Assembly: GCF_040215725.1 (NCBI RefSeq)
Contig: NZ_CP157967.1
Location: 2,418,001-2,482,000, forward strand
Direction of reading: 5' to 3'
Source of the DNA: Rhizobium sp. ZPR4
GTDB lineage: Bacteria > Pseudomonadota > Alphaproteobacteria > Rhizobiales > Rhizobiaceae
Length of the DNA: 64,000 nt
In this document: positions 46,699 through 55,193 of the stretch, one piece after another
Layout: each line of letters opens with the position of its first letter
How positions within the stretch are numbered: the first letter of the stretch is position 1
The notes under the pieces: generated by a model
Databases searched by the model: none
Told to the model about the DNA's origin: nothing
What the model saw: the letters and a program-made list of their open reading frames with translations, nothing else
Program-made: the position numbers and the translations under genes

Positions 46699-46957
46699 CA
46701 GCCTCTCCCGTCGGCCACGCTGTGCGACAAGTCTTTTATGATCTCATTGCTCCATGCAAGTAATCTCCGCGCAATGATTTTCTGTGAAAAACATGCCATC
46801 GAAAGTTTTGACTCGAAAATTGATTACGCCGGCGCTCGAATTGTTTTCCCGACAATTGAAACAGTTCCGAACTGCTCCAGATATCGTCTTGAAATTAACT
46901 TGAGATTCCGCACACCGTAGCGTTAATTTCGGCGGCGTCGGATCGGAGCCTTCTGCC

Positions 46958-47218
46958 ATGAATAATAAAGACTGGAATTATCCCATCATGGTCATCTGCA
47001 AGCGCACCGGAAAAGTCTATACGGTCGCGAACACGAAAGAAGCGCTGGACATGCTGCTGAACGCATGGCCTGTCGCGGAGGGCAAGGCTTTCATGATGGC
47101 TCTGCAGGTTTGCGCCGACGTCGAAAGAGGTCAGGGACAACCGCTCGAGGCCCGTAACAGCTTCGTCGCCGCGGCGTCGGAGGCTGGCGTCCCCCTCGAG
47201 ATGCCGGTGGTCCAGTAG
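46958..47218 (+). CDS. DUF982 domain protein 1
   Basis: This 86-residue protein of the rhizobial DUF982 family shows the usual layout: an N-terminal strand pair (YPIMVICKRTGKVYTVANTK), EALDMLLNAWPVAEGKAF, a central cysteine in ALQVCADV, and a C-terminal helix (ARNSFVAAASEAGV). The function of the family is unknown. It is the first of three DUF982 genes within 1.4 kb, each apparently with its own promoter because gaps exceed 200 bases. Confidence 0.8.
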   Translation: MNNKDWNYPIMVICKRTGKVYTVANTKEALDMLLNAWPVAEGKAFMMALQVCADVERGQGQPLEARNSFVAAASEAGVPLEMPVVQ

Positions 47219-47436
47219 GATATGCTGTCCTGTTCCGAGACGGGCTGCGCACCGTTTTCGCAGGCTTGGCACTCATTGCAGTCTTTCTCCTGTTGATTGC
47301 CATATAGCCTCACAGGCTGCCCGCGCTGTTTGGCGCAGCGCCGCTCCCGCAGAGTGGTGAGGACCGATTTTCCGGAAATTGCGAAACTTTTTGCCTTGGC
47401 AGGAGTTTCAGCCGCAATGTCGGAGCATCATCAAAA

Positions 47437-47694
47437 ATGAACATGACCTTTAGTGCCGGCGCAAGTCGTTGGCCTGAGCCCGTATTTCTGCGTATCGGAT
47501 ATGGCATCCCCGAAGCAATCCGAAGCCCGAAAGAAGCCCACAATCACCTCGTTTTCCGCTGGCCGGCCGTCAGAGGCGAAAAATACGATTCGGCCCGAAG
47601 CCTCTGCCTCGAAGCCGAGACTGATCCCTTCCTTTGCGAATACGCCAGGAAGGTGTTCATCGAGGCGTGTATCGAGGCCAGTGTACTCGACTAG
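47437..47694 (+). CDS. DUF982 domain protein 2
   Basis: This 85-residue DUF982 member has PEAIRSPKEAHNHLVFRWPA, GEKYDSARSLCLEAE and YARKVFIEACIEASVLD, which align with the other two copies over WP, the central Cys and the C-terminal helix. The initiator is uncertain: ATG at 47437 or the internal ATG two codons later. An overlapping antisense frame is judged non-coding. The stretch 47695-48067 after it (373 bases) shows no supported gene. Confidence 0.72.
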   Translation: MNMTFSAGASRWPEPVFLRIGYGIPEAIRSPKEAHNHLVFRWPAVRGEKYDSARSLCLEAETDPFLCEYARKVFIEACIEASVLD

Positions 47695-48067
47695 ATCGCC
47701 CTTGCGATACTGAACCTGCTGTCGACTCCTGTTGAAGTACGCCAAACTTCCGTGCTCGCACGCGCCTTCATTGCGGGCGTCCATTCAGGAGAGCTGGGAG
47801 CGACGTCATTGTCATGAAACTCGGTCGGCATAGGGCCGTCGAAGCCATCGCACTTGCGCGTCCGCAGCTCTCCCAAGACGCATCCAGTTTTGCGGGAAAT
47901 GTGTAATAGTTCGCCTTAAAGCAACTATTGCGGGAATTTACGGCCCGAATTTGCTCATCAAGCGGAAGGAAGCGAAACAAGCTTCAATGACATCGGTCGG
48001 ATAGCGTTCGATCCGGAACGCTTCTTGCAGTGTTACCGAAGCATGAACGTTTCGGAGGTAATGCGTT

Positions 48068-48322
48068 TTGAAACGAAACACTTTACGACCATTTCCAGCT
48101 GTCACGCTTGTCATGGGAGAGAACGGCGGAACCCGTCGCGTCAATTCGGTGCACCAGGTTGCAGAGCTGCTGCTCGAACATTGGCCGGTGGAAAATGGTG
48201 AAGATTATGTCGCGGCAGTGCGGATTTGCCTCGAAGCGATGCTTGGCGCCGTCCCGCCGGAGGCCGTGAGAGAAGCCTTGATCAAGGCCGCAAAGGAAGC
48301 AGGCATCTCCGTAATGCAGTGA
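48068..48322 (+). CDS. DUF982 domain protein 3
   Basis: This 84-residue DUF982 member starts with TTG at 48068, with GGAGG 9 bases upstream. It shows RRVNSVHQVAELLLEHWPVE, GEDYVAAVRICLEAM and the C-terminal VREALIKAAKEAGI. No in-frame ATG upstream is available, and the next internal ATG would remove the first strand. The three paralogues differ considerably, so the cluster is not a recent tandem duplication. Confidence 0.72.
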   Translation: MKRNTLRPFPAVTLVMGENGGTRRVNSVHQVAELLLEHWPVENGEDYVAAVRICLEAMLGAVPPEAVREALIKAAKEAGISVMQ

Positions 48323-48442
48323 AATTCCCCTCCCTTCCCGCCACAGGCGGGATCTCTCTGACATTATTCACTTTTTATGAACGAGTGCCGGCGATCTTGC
48401 CAACAGAGGTAGGCGATTCGCCCTGCCGACGACGGAGAGAAT

Positions 48443-48694
48443 ATGTCGCTTTTACCATTCCCGGCCGACAGGCGTACCAGTGATGTCAGGCGGTGTGCCA
48501 CAGCCCTTCAGCAGCTACATGGCGAGGCGGCAAATCGCTTCTGGCGTTCGGAAATGGCAATCTTTGCCAACGCCTTGCGCGAACAGGGAATGGAAGACGA
48601 CGAAATCTCGCGGCAAGCCGGCCTCTTCATGCATGCGGTCCAGATGGAATTGCAGCTTGCCTATGCCGAAGAGGAACTGAACGCCTCGGCTTGA
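48443..48694 (+). CDS. Small DUF6074-like protein
   Basis: This 83-residue protein begins with LLPFPADRRTSDVRR, followed by GEAANRFWRSEMAIFANALR and an acidic helical end. This matches my recollection of the DUF6074 family of rhizobia, though I cannot confirm the number. ACGGAGAG lies just upstream of ATG at 48443. Function is unknown. It follows the DUF982 cluster on the same strand. Confidence 0.6.
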   Translation: MSLLPFPADRRTSDVRRCATALQQLHGEAANRFWRSEMAIFANALREQGMEDDEISRQAGLFMHAVQMELQLAYAEEELNASA

Positions 48695-48700
48695 TGGTGT

Positions 48701-48740
48701 TAGAGCATTTCCGCTTTTCTTCGAATCGCGAAACGCTCTA
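48701..48740. repeat. Palindromic intergenic repeat with TAGAGC ends
   Basis: TAGAGC (48701-48706) and GCTCTA (48735-48740) bracket a core with TTCGAATCGCGAAA. It directly adjoins family P copy C, forming a mosaic of two palindromes between convergent genes. Confidence 0.7.
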
Positions 48741-48755
48741 TCCTTTTGTTTTCCA

Positions 48756-48799
48756 TAAGTTCCCGACAGAAAACCGCTACGCAGTTTTCCTGGATTTGC
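48756..48799. repeat. Dispersed palindromic repeat, family P, copy C
   Basis: On the minus strand it reads GCAAATCCAGGAAAACTGCG followed by TAGCGGTTTTCTGTCGGGAA. It matches copy A at 29299 closely in the AGGAAAA and AGCGGTTTTC core. It abuts the stop codon of the minus-strand gene at 48801. Confidence 0.75.
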
Positions 48800-48800
48800 C

Positions 48801-49127
48801 CTATTTCGGCAATCTGCAAAATGCGATGGACTTGTCGCCGCTGGTCGGTGACTTGATCTGCACGGTCCATTCTCCGCCGGGGAAATGAAGCCCCTTTGAC
48901 GAAACCACACCGGTGATCTGCGCGCAGGCCTTTCTGGCATCCGCGCTCGGCAGATCTATTGTCGCCATGACGGCGTATCTCCGGCTGGAAACCTGACACG
49001 GCGCGGTAAACAAGCCGGTATTGTCAATCATCTTGCAGACCCGGAACGCATTGCTCACGGCATCGTCTGCAGCCATTGCGGAATTGGCGATCACCAGCAT
49101 GGTGGCCGCCGCCAAAAACAGTCTCAT
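48801..49127 (-). CDS. Small exported hypothetical protein
   Basis: This 108-residue protein has a clear signal peptide (MRLFLAAATMLVIANSAMAA) and a mature part with four cysteines (FRVCKMIDN, APCQVSS, KACAQITG, IAFCRLPK) that could form two disulfides. I do not recognise the family. ATG at 49127 is chosen because it yields the signal peptide; the longer frame adds 49 residues without pattern. The gene ends at a dispersed palindrome. Confidence 0.68.
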   Translation of the reverse strand: MRLFLAAATMLVIANSAMAADDAVSNAFRVCKMIDNTGLFTAPCQVSSRRYAVMATIDLPSADARKACAQITGVVSSKGLHFPGGEWTVQIKSPTSGDKSIAFCRLPK

Positions 49128-49414
49128 TGAAAATCCCGATCCCCTATGGCGATACGGTGCCAGAGCGTGTTTCGTCTTGCAAGACATGTTGCATGGATTT
49201 CCATTGGCTGTTTGAAAATACAACGCAATTGACGGCAACTTGTTCGCCGGTGACCTGGAGCAGGCCGACGCCACCGGGCTGGCATTACGCCGATGCCTAT
49301 CGTTCTCTTCATCGTCCCATTAAGCGAAAAGCGCTCAATTCGCAGCTTCCCATTAACGTCTTCGATATTAGAACATGGCATATTAGTAAAAATACAGATC
49401 AGGGAGCCAACGCA

Positions 49415-49669
49415 ATGACGGCATTCTCACCCGAAGGCCGAGTGGCCACTCGAAAGCGAACGCTTCTCGGCGCGAAAATCATATTTAACGGCGGCCATTC
49501 GGTCTTCGATTGCATCGTCCGAAACCTGTCCGATACCGGCGCCATGATCCAGCTCGAAAACCCGCTCGCGGCGCCGAACGCCTTCAATCTGCAACTTTCT
49601 GACGACAGGCTACTGGCCTGCGCCGTGCGTTGGCGCAAGATCAACAGCATGGGTGTCGAGTTTGTGTGA
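49415..49669 (+). CDS. PilZ domain protein
   Basis: This 84-residue single PilZ domain has RVATRKRTLLGAKIIFNGG with an R-rich start, VFDCIVRNLSDTGAMIQLEN corresponding to the D/NxSxxG motif, and the terminal VRWRKINSMGVEFV. PilZ domains often bind cyclic di-GMP, but the RXXXR motif here is only partly evident and many short rhizobial PilZ proteins are untested. AGGGAG precedes ATG at 49415; a 113-residue upstream extension is non-coding. Confidence 0.8.
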   Translation: MTAFSPEGRVATRKRTLLGAKIIFNGGHSVFDCIVRNLSDTGAMIQLENPLAAPNAFNLQLSDDRLLACAVRWRKINSMGVEFV

Positions 49670-49895
49670 GGGCCATCCTTTGCCGACCAACGCCCGTGGT
49701 CGCCTTGCAAAACATGGATACCGGAAGAGCGACCAGTCAAACCTGCTCGATATGGGCCTGCTCGATATGGAATTGTCGGTGATATCCCGGATCGTAGTCA
49801 CCGCCCTGTCGATCAGCTTCACCCGGAACAAATAAGCCGCACCGTGCATTCCCAACCATACGGCGCTGCCGAATTGGTCTGTGAAGGAGACGGCT

Positions 49896-50105
49896 ATGAA
49901 CCAAGACACTATCGATCGGCTTGATACAATCAGCCAACAGCTTCGTGATCGAGCTCTTGCTCTATCCCAGTCGCAATCCCAGGAAGGCCAAGACCATGCC
50001 CTCATGATGTCGGCACTGGCAACCTTGGCAGCGGCAGTACGGACCCTGGATGACGACGTAGCCCGTCTCGACGGCCCCAAGGGGATTGGCGCGGCGGGTT
50101 CCTGA
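49896..50105 (+). CDS. Small hypothetical helical protein
   Basis: This 69-residue protein is predicted helical with a heptad-like pattern (DTIDRLDTISQQLRDRALAL; MMSALATLAAAVRTLDDDVA). AAGGAGACGGCT precedes ATG at 49896, which is a good initiation site. There is no known family. It is the last gene with normal base composition before the AT-richer stretch. Confidence 0.6.
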   Translation: MNQDTIDRLDTISQQLRDRALALSQSQSQEGQDHALMMSALATLAAAVRTLDDDVARLDGPKGIGAAGS

Positions 50106-50959
50106 ATTCAGCCTTCTCAATTGTCTGAAACGGCCGACCTTCCGCGCTCCCCGCGGACCAATGCGCCATGCAGATCGCTAAGAGCTTCTGATGTGCAGCG
50201 TCTTTCGGGAGATGAAGACGAAAGGCGTGAAAATCAACGGAAATCGTGCGCAACAAGGCACAACGGAAAATACTCTCTGTTGTCCGCCACCAGTAACCGG
50301 AATATCCGGGATTAACCGGGAATACGCGGGATTGAGTGACAAAGCCTAGAAAAACAAGGGCTTTCGCCGTATGTGACTGAAAATGGAGGGAAGTAAGATT
50401 TGACAGCGCGCGGCGGCGAAGGCGCGACGACTGCAGCTCCAGAGCGCGGATCAGGGCAAATTTGAAACTTGCCCTCAAATTGGCTTTGAGACGGCCTTTT
50501 AGATCTTCAAGTAATTGAAAATCCTTACGCTCGCCTTCGCGCGGGATGCGCGAACAAGGCCTGCAATTATGCTCGGCAGCGCCAAAAGAGCCAATTTGAG
50601 GTTTGCCCAACGGGGAAGACCTTGGGTAAACCTCGCAACTGGCCCAGGAAATAGGCTTTTCAGCAAACAAATTTGAAATGTACGGTTTGCCCGGCGACTG
50701 ATTGCCGCTTGCCGAGAAGCACAGGATTTCGAGATGTCCTTTTCCACGCCGCACTTACACGAACGGGTAAAAGGTCGTTTCGTTATGTCAATCAACGATG
50801 TTTCTTTCGTCCGGGAACTGTTTAGTGGATGCCAAATCGAGGCGGTGGAATTAGCCTATTCCGTGTCGAGAGGTTCGAGTACAACTGCGCGAGAGCTAAT
50901 CATAACGCGGCCCAATGTGTGACATAGCCAGCTAGCATTCTAACACGCCAAGGAAGGAA
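50106..50959. other. Repeat-rich gene-poor stretch at left edge of the AT-rich islet
   Basis: There is no convincing gene over 854 bases. It holds a tandem repeat at 50295-50333 (two units of 19-20 bases beginning AACCGG and ending GGGATT) and a 13-base inverted repeat CCTCAAATTGGCT (50473-50485) / AGCCAATTTGAGG (50589-50601). A hairpin GAGGTTTGCCCAA (50598-50610) / TTGGGTAAACCTC (50622-50634) has one mismatch. A 62-codon frame at 50734-50922 has no good initiation site. A structured RNA or a mobile-element remnant is possible. Confidence 0.5.
50295..50333. repeat. Tandem repeat of two 19-20-base units
   Basis: Unit 1 (50295-50313) begins AACCGGAATATCC and unit 2 (50314-50333) begins AACCGGGAATACG; both end in GGGATT. 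They sit near the left edge of the AT-rich islet. Confidence 0.6.
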
Positions 50960-52177
50960 ATGTTGGTGCTCAATCCCGAGGATCGTCTCTTGATTTCTAG
51001 CATGGTGGGAATCGTCAGCACTGCCATACAAAAAGATCCCGAGACGGACCCGGGCCTAAAAAGGCGATTTCTACAACGGCTAGCAGAGACAAGTCATCAT
51101 GCAGCAAGCGCCAATGACTTGCTATCTATGGCCAGCCTGAGCAACACGATACATGAACTCACGGACGACGAGTCATTTGCAGCTGCAAGAAGAGTCTTGG
51201 TCTGGGTGGAGCACTTTGTGTCGGACGAGGGAAAGAATTCCATGCCGCCCGGCCTTACGGCACCTGGGCACTATACGGCTGGAGATCTGCTGCGCATCAT
51301 ACGGAAACGCGTTCTTGAGAAATACACGATACATCAAGGTGATGGTTCTGTCAGAACCTTACCTGCGGAAAAAAATGGGCCGTTCTACTACGCGGTTGAG
51401 GAAGGGCGCCTCACCGTTGCTAGTCGCCCCGCAGGCGCGGCGATTGAGGGATCTATCGCGAATGCCCGAGCTGCCCTGTTGGAGCAGGGCGAACGGCTCA
51501 TTGCTGACCTGCGGGGTTCCAATAGCCAACCATATCTGAGAGCGACACTTGAGGCAGTACAAACAAAGCTCACTAAAGAAAACGACATCGTGCAACTTGG
51601 CCTTCTGAATATCTCCCTCGAGGCGGCGATTTCTGGAGCTACTGATGAACTCAATCCTGTCCTGGCGAACGTCTTACAGGCGCATGCCGTAGGTGTTCGA
51701 CATTATCTCGCCCAGTTCCCTGAGTGGCTAGATTTTAGCGATACGGCCGCTGCAGTGGAGCTGACAAACGACGATGTCGATCGTCTTGTAAATGCCGCGC
51801 AAGAACTCGCTGATGCGCTGGAAAAGGAAGAGCTGGTAGACGAGGCGGTCCCCCGATCATTGAGGTTCGTTTCCGAATTGCACCACCACCCGCGCAAGCA
51901 GTTAAAGCGCGCGGGACTATTCATTCTTCGTACGATCGAGAATGCGACAGTGGCTGCCTTTCGCTCGGCATTTGATTTCGTATCGACAGCGGCGAGCACG
52001 GCTAAGAATAAAGCTGCGGTAATGGTTGGTACTGTCTTCGCGGGCGCAATTGCCTTGGTAATTATACACAATAGTGCGGCGTTTGTTGCAGCGTCAGACG
52101 CCGCTTGGCTGAAGCCTGCCGCTGAGGCATTGCTACGTGGAGAGCAGTGGGCGAAAAGGCCCCCTTGGAAAGACTAA
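50960..52177 (+). CDS. Unknown protein with C-terminal membrane segment
   Basis: This 405-residue protein of no family known to me is mostly helical. It has a central segment rich in A, E and L (SIANARAALLEQGERLIADL; LVNAAQELADALEKEELVDE). One hydrophobic stretch at about 350-372 (VMVGTVFAGAIALVII) is probably a single transmembrane helix near the C-terminus, leaving most of the protein cytoplasmic. Codons rich in A and T (cta, ata, aga, agt) differ from neighbouring genes and suggest transfer. ATG at 50960 follows AAGGAAGGAA. A HEPN-like gene follows after 23 bases. Confidence 0.75.
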   Translation: MLVLNPEDRLLISSMVGIVSTAIQKDPETDPGLKRRFLQRLAETSHHAASANDLLSMASLSNTIHELTDDESFAAARRVLVWVEHFVSDEGKNSMPPGLTAPGHYTAGDLLRIIRKRVLEKYTIHQGDGSVRTLPAEKNGPFYYAVEEGRLTVASRPAGAAIEGSIANARAALLEQGERLIADLRGSNSQPYLRATLEAVQTKLTKENDIVQLGLLNISLEAAISGATDELNPVLANVLQAHAVGVRHYLAQFPEWLDFSDTAAAVELTNDDVDRLVNAAQELADALEKEELVDEAVPRSLRFVSELHHHPRKQLKRAGLFILRTIENATVAAFRSAFDFVSTAASTAKNKAAVMVGTVFAGAIALVIIHNSAAFVAASDAAWLKPAAEALLRGEQWAKRPPWKD

Positions 52178-52200
52178 GCCCCGACGAAGGAGAAATTTCG

Positions 52201-52722
52201 GTGGCCCGAGTAAATTACGATACCTTGGCGGGTGCTTTACGTGTTGCGTCCGTTGGTAAAGAGCCCAGTGCCTTCGCGGTGGCGGTCCTGACATACCACG
52301 CTGCTTTGGAGGTTGAGCTAGATGTTCTTTTGGTCGACCAGCTTCCGAGGCCGGAAAAAATTCTAACGGGAAGAGGTCCGCTCAACTTTGCGCAGAAAGC
52401 GGCGGTGATAAATGCGGCGTGGAGAGGCGATCCAGAAGGCGGAGACGTTTTGGAACGGGTGCTCGTCGCATTTAACGAACTGCGAAATGCGGTAGCCCAC
52501 AACGACAAAAAGCAGGTGAAGGCTTGCTACGATGCGTTGGTGAAGAGCTACAAAGCGATCGATCCAGACGTCACGGCGGAGCCTCCGTTGCTTTATATCG
52601 CGCTTGGTATTTGTGGCTTCATGGGAGACGAAGATGCCACAGAACGGCTCATGAAGCTGTTCGACAAGGTGGACGATGCAACAAACAAGCTCGCCAAAGT
52701 ATTCGGGTCTGACCACTCCTAA
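52201..52722 (+). CDS. HEPN-like protein with RX4H motif
   Basis: This 173-residue all-helical protein starts at GTG 52201, which has AAGGAG 9 bases upstream; a GTG at 52147 would overlap the upstream gene. Residues 90-100 read AFNELRNAVAH, an RX4H motif (Arg95, His100) of the kind found in HEPN-fold ribonucleases and MltR-like proteins. LTYHAALEVELDVLLVDQL near residue 30 resembles their first helices. HEPN proteins occur in toxin-antitoxin, abortive-infection and RNA-processing systems. The partner is the membrane-anchored protein just upstream. RNase activity is inferred from the motif alone. Confidence 0.7.
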   Translation: MARVNYDTLAGALRVASVGKEPSAFAVAVLTYHAALEVELDVLLVDQLPRPEKILTGRGPLNFAQKAAVINAAWRGDPEGGDVLERVLVAFNELRNAVAHNDKKQVKACYDALVKSYKAIDPDVTAEPPLLYIALGICGFMGDEDATERLMKLFDKVDDATNKLAKVFGSDHS

Positions 52723-52762
52723 AATTCCGGAAGTCCGTGTCAAAATTCCGGAAAGTCGCGTC
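52721..52762. repeat. Adjacent 21-base direct repeats
   Basis: Two exactly adjacent 21-base units (52721-52741 and 52742-52762) both begin AAAATTCCGGAA and match at 17 of 21 positions. They start at the stop codon of the HEPN-like gene and end 59 bases from the 3' end of tRNA-Met. They could be a recombination site or the end of a lost element. Confidence 0.6.
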
Positions 52763-52821
52763 CGGCTACACTCTCAAACCTATCCTGGAAATAGGATAAG
52801 TATCTGATTTTATTTGGAAAA

Positions 52822-52898
52822 TGGTAGCGGAGGAGGGATTTGAACCCCCGACACAAGGATTATGATTCCTCTGCTCTGACCTACTGAGCTACTCCGCC
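52822..52898 (-). tRNA. tRNA-Met (anticodon CAT), elongator type
   Basis: A 77-base cloverleaf on the minus strand begins GGCGGAGTAGCTCAGT. The anticodon stem-loop GAGGA-ATCATAA-TCCTT has anticodon CAT. The T arm contains GGTTCAAATCC, and CTCCGCT-A-CCA closes the acceptor with encoded CCA. The first acceptor pair is G-U. The sequence resembles rhizobial elongator tRNA-Met; the isoleucine-CAT type cannot be fully excluded. Its 3' end faces the AT-rich islet. Confidence 0.93.
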
Positions 52899-53061
52899 AT
52901 GCCACACTTGATGTTGAACATCAAATGCAAAGGTCAAACGAACCGTCGCTCGAAAGCGCTAGCCCGTCGGTTGAGCGGCTTATAAGGTGCGGTTCGGCTT
53001 GGTGTCAAGCGGATGATTTGGAAAAATCAGTGCTTTCTCCTGGCGCCGATGCCGTCTGCCC

Positions 53062-54261
53062 TCAAGCAGCGACCGAGCTTGCCAGCAGCGCCTTTAGGGA
53101 GGCTTCCGCCATCGGCTCGCGTTCCGAGCGCTCGATGAAGCCGCCGCCGTAGACGCGGGCGTCGTCGCCGGGTGCCGAATAGAGCGCGCAGGCCTGGCCA
53201 GGCGCGACGCCGGCCTCGCCGACCGTGAGATCGACATAGATGCCGCTGGCGTCGGCATGCAGCACGGCCGGAGACGGCGCGCGGGTGGAGCGCACCTTGG
53301 CGAAGCAGGCAAAGCCCTCGCCGCAAGCCGCCTGCGCGAGCGGCGCGTCGCCGAGCCAGTTCACATCGCGCAGATAGACGCGGTGCGTTTCCAGCGCCTC
53401 CTTCGGCCCGACGATGACGCGGCGCGAGCGGGCGTCGAGATAGACGACGTAGAGCGGCTCGCCGGTCGCAACACCTATGCCGCGGCGCTGGCCGATCGTA
53501 TAATGCAGGATGCCTTCGTGTTGGCCGAGCACGCGGCCGTCGAGATGAACGATCTCGCCGGCAAGCGCCGCGTTCGGCTTCAGCTTGGCGATCACGTCGG
53601 AATATTTGCCTTGCGGCACGAAACAGATGTCCTGGCTGTCGGCCTTCTTGGCGACGACGAGCCCCATCTCTTCGGCAAGCGCGCGGGTCTCGGCCTTCGG
53701 CATGCCGCCGAGCGGAAAGCGCAGATAGTCGATCTGCTCCTGCGTCGTCGCAAAGAGGAAATAGCTCTGGTCGCGATCGGCATCGGCCGGGCGATAGAGC
53801 GCGCGGCGGCCGGGATTGTCTGCGGTCGGGTTCGGCCGAGAGCGGATATAGTGGCCGGTTGCCAGCGCATCCGCGCCGAGTTCCTTGGCGGTCAACAGAA
53901 GGTCGGCGAATTTGACGGTCTGGTTGCAGGCAACGCAGGGGATCGGCGTTTCGCCGGCGACATAGCTTTCGGCGAAGGGATTGATCACCGTTTCGCGGAA
54001 ACGCTTTTCGTAATCAAGCACATAATGCGGGATGCCGAGCGTCTCGCAGACGCGGCGCGCATCGTCGATATCCTGGCCGGCGCAGCACGAGCCGGCGCGA
54101 TGCACGGCCGCGCCATGGTCATAGAGCTGCAGCGTAATGCCGAGCACATCATAGCCCTGCCGCTTCAAAATGCCGGCGACGACCGAGCTGTCGACACCGC
54201 CCGACATGGCGACGACGACGCGGGTATCTTCCGGCCTCTTGTCAAAATCCAGTGTATTCAC
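53062..54261 (-). CDS. mnmA: tRNA-specific 2-thiouridylase
   Basis: This 399-residue MnmA has the PP-loop [13 protein letters not shown] near residue 18, the catalytic cysteines in [12 protein letters not shown] and [15 protein letters not shown], and [25 protein letters not shown] near 275 marks the central domain, followed by the C-terminal barrel. It thiolates uridine 34 of tRNA-Glu, -Gln and -Lys using sulfur relayed to Cys. It stands 163 bases from tRNA-Met on the same strand. Length and motifs are normal. Confidence 0.96.
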   Translation of the reverse strand: MNTLDFDKRPEDTRVVVAMSGGVDSSVVAGILKRQGYDVLGITLQLYDHGAAVHRAGSCCAGQDIDDARRVCETLGIPHYVLDYEKRFRETVINPFAESYVAGETPIPCVACNQTVKFADLLLTAKELGADALATGHYIRSRPNPTADNPGRRALYRPADADRDQSYFLFATTQEQIDYLRFPLGGMPKAETRALAEEMGLVVAKKADSQDICFVPQGKYSDVIAKLKPNAALAGEIVHLDGRVLGQHEGILHYTIGQRRGIGVATGEPLYVVYLDARSRRVIVGPKEALETHRVYLRDVNWLGDAPLAQAACGEGFACFAKVRSTRAPSPAVLHADASGIYVDLTVGEAGVAPGQACALYSAPGDDARVYGGGFIERSEREPMAEASLKALLASSVAA

Positions 54262-54350
54262 GGTCGTTGCCGCCAGTCTTGAACGATCTTCGATGCTGCC
54301 GAACGGGATGACTTTTCTTCGAGAAGTCGTCCGCTCTCGTTATTTGATTT

Positions 54351-54397
54351 CGCATGATCTGATCCAAAAACCGCTGCACACTTTTCGGGATCATGCG
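54351..54397. repeat. Dispersed palindromic repeat, family P, copy D
   Basis: The perfect 9-base arms are CGCATGATC (54351-54359) and GATCATGCG (54389-54397). On the minus strand the core reads CCGAAAAGTGTGCAGCGGTT, matching copy A in AAAAGTG and CAGCGGTT. It lies upstream of mnmA, in the gap 54262-54533, which has no other feature. Confidence 0.8.
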
Positions 54398-54533
54398 TCT
54401 CGCCGCCGGATGCCATGCAAAAACGGCGAATTTTCATCATACGGGGCCATCACCGCTCTTTGCGGTCAGCCTCAATTGTCGACGGATATAGAAAGGATTG
54501 CCACCCCATGCAAGGGGTGGGCGAAATCGCGAA

Positions 54534-55187
54534 TCACCCCTTGGCCTTCAAATGGCGAATGAGATTGCCGCTTCGCCGCAAAACGGTTACCGCCGACCCG
54601 ATGGCGATGATCCAGAGCGCGATCGTCAAAACCCAGCTGCTGCCACCCCAGAAAGCCTCGATAATGGAGAGGAGCGCGGCAGCCGTGGCGACCGCCATGC
54701 GATGCTGCTTGGCCATCGGGCCGCCGAAATCGCTCGGGTTGCCGGTGGCGCGTCCGAGTTCGCGGACATAGGCGGTCAGCACGGCAAAGGCGGCGGCCGC
54801 CCAGCCAAGCCCGGGCATTGCGATGCCATAGCCGACGCCGGCAAAAATGAGGATATCTGCAATGCGATCCGGGAATTCGTTCCAGAACGGCCCGTCGGCC
54901 TCGCCCTTCCCGCCCTCCACCGCCACCATGCCATCAAGCAGGTTGCAGAGCAGGCGGAGCTGGCAGAACAAAGCCGCAAGGATCAGCAAGGCCACCCGTA
55001 TGCCGACACCGCCAGCAACACCGGAAAGCCAGAAGGATGCTCCCGCCAGCGCCGCCATAGCCATGCTTGCCTGCGATATCTGGTTCGGCGTCACCGAAAG
55101 CGCGGTCATACGCCGCGCCAGCGTCTGCGCCCATCGCGTGTTGCGGCTCGCCAGCGGTCGCCTATCGCCGGTTTCCTTGCCGGTCAT
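54534..55187 (-). CDS. Atypical CDP-alcohol phosphatidyltransferase family protein
   Basis: This 217-residue polytopic membrane protein is of the CDP-alcohol phosphatidyltransferase superfamily. The signature D1xxD2GxxAR...GxxxD3xxxD4 appears as N82-LLD85-G86-MVAV and N103-EFPD107-RIAD111. Asp85, Asp107 and Asp111 are kept, but D1 is Asn, the Arg is Val and the second Gly is Asn. It is last in a four-gene lipid operon, 6 bases after the small membrane gene. It could make an unusual phosphodiester lipid, or it may be a divergent subfamily. Confidence 0.8.
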   Translation of the reverse strand: MTGKETGDRRPLASRNTRWAQTLARRMTALSVTPNQISQASMAMAALAGASFWLSGVAGGVGIRVALLILAALFCQLRLLCNLLDGMVAVEGGKGEADGPFWNEFPDRIADILIFAGVGYGIAMPGLGWAAAAFAVLTAYVRELGRATGNPSDFGGPMAKQHRMAVATAAALLSIIEAFWGGSSWVLTIALWIIAIGSAVTVLRRSGNLIRHLKAKG

Positions 55188-55193
55188 GCTCGC

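Noticed and set aside
47431..47784. A 117-codon minus-strand frame over the second DUF982 gene
   Set aside because: The plus-strand frame matches the DUF982 pattern shared with its neighbours; the antisense frame matches nothing I know.
47695..47817. Open frame continuing in phase past the stop of DUF982 protein 2
   Set aside because: About 40 codons remain open after the stop, but DUF982 proteins normally end where this one does and there is no readthrough signal.
50380..50410. Possible left attachment repeat of the tRNA-Met islet
   Set aside because: The segment near 50388 has a loose resemblance to the tRNA 3' end (GGAGGGA...GATTTGA), but the match is gapped and short, and no integrase gene is present in the window.
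50002..50754. A 250-codon minus-strand frame in the gene-poor stretch
   Set aside because: It overlaps the end of a better-supported plus-strand gene, lacks a ribosome-binding site and family features, and runs through hairpins and tandem repeats.
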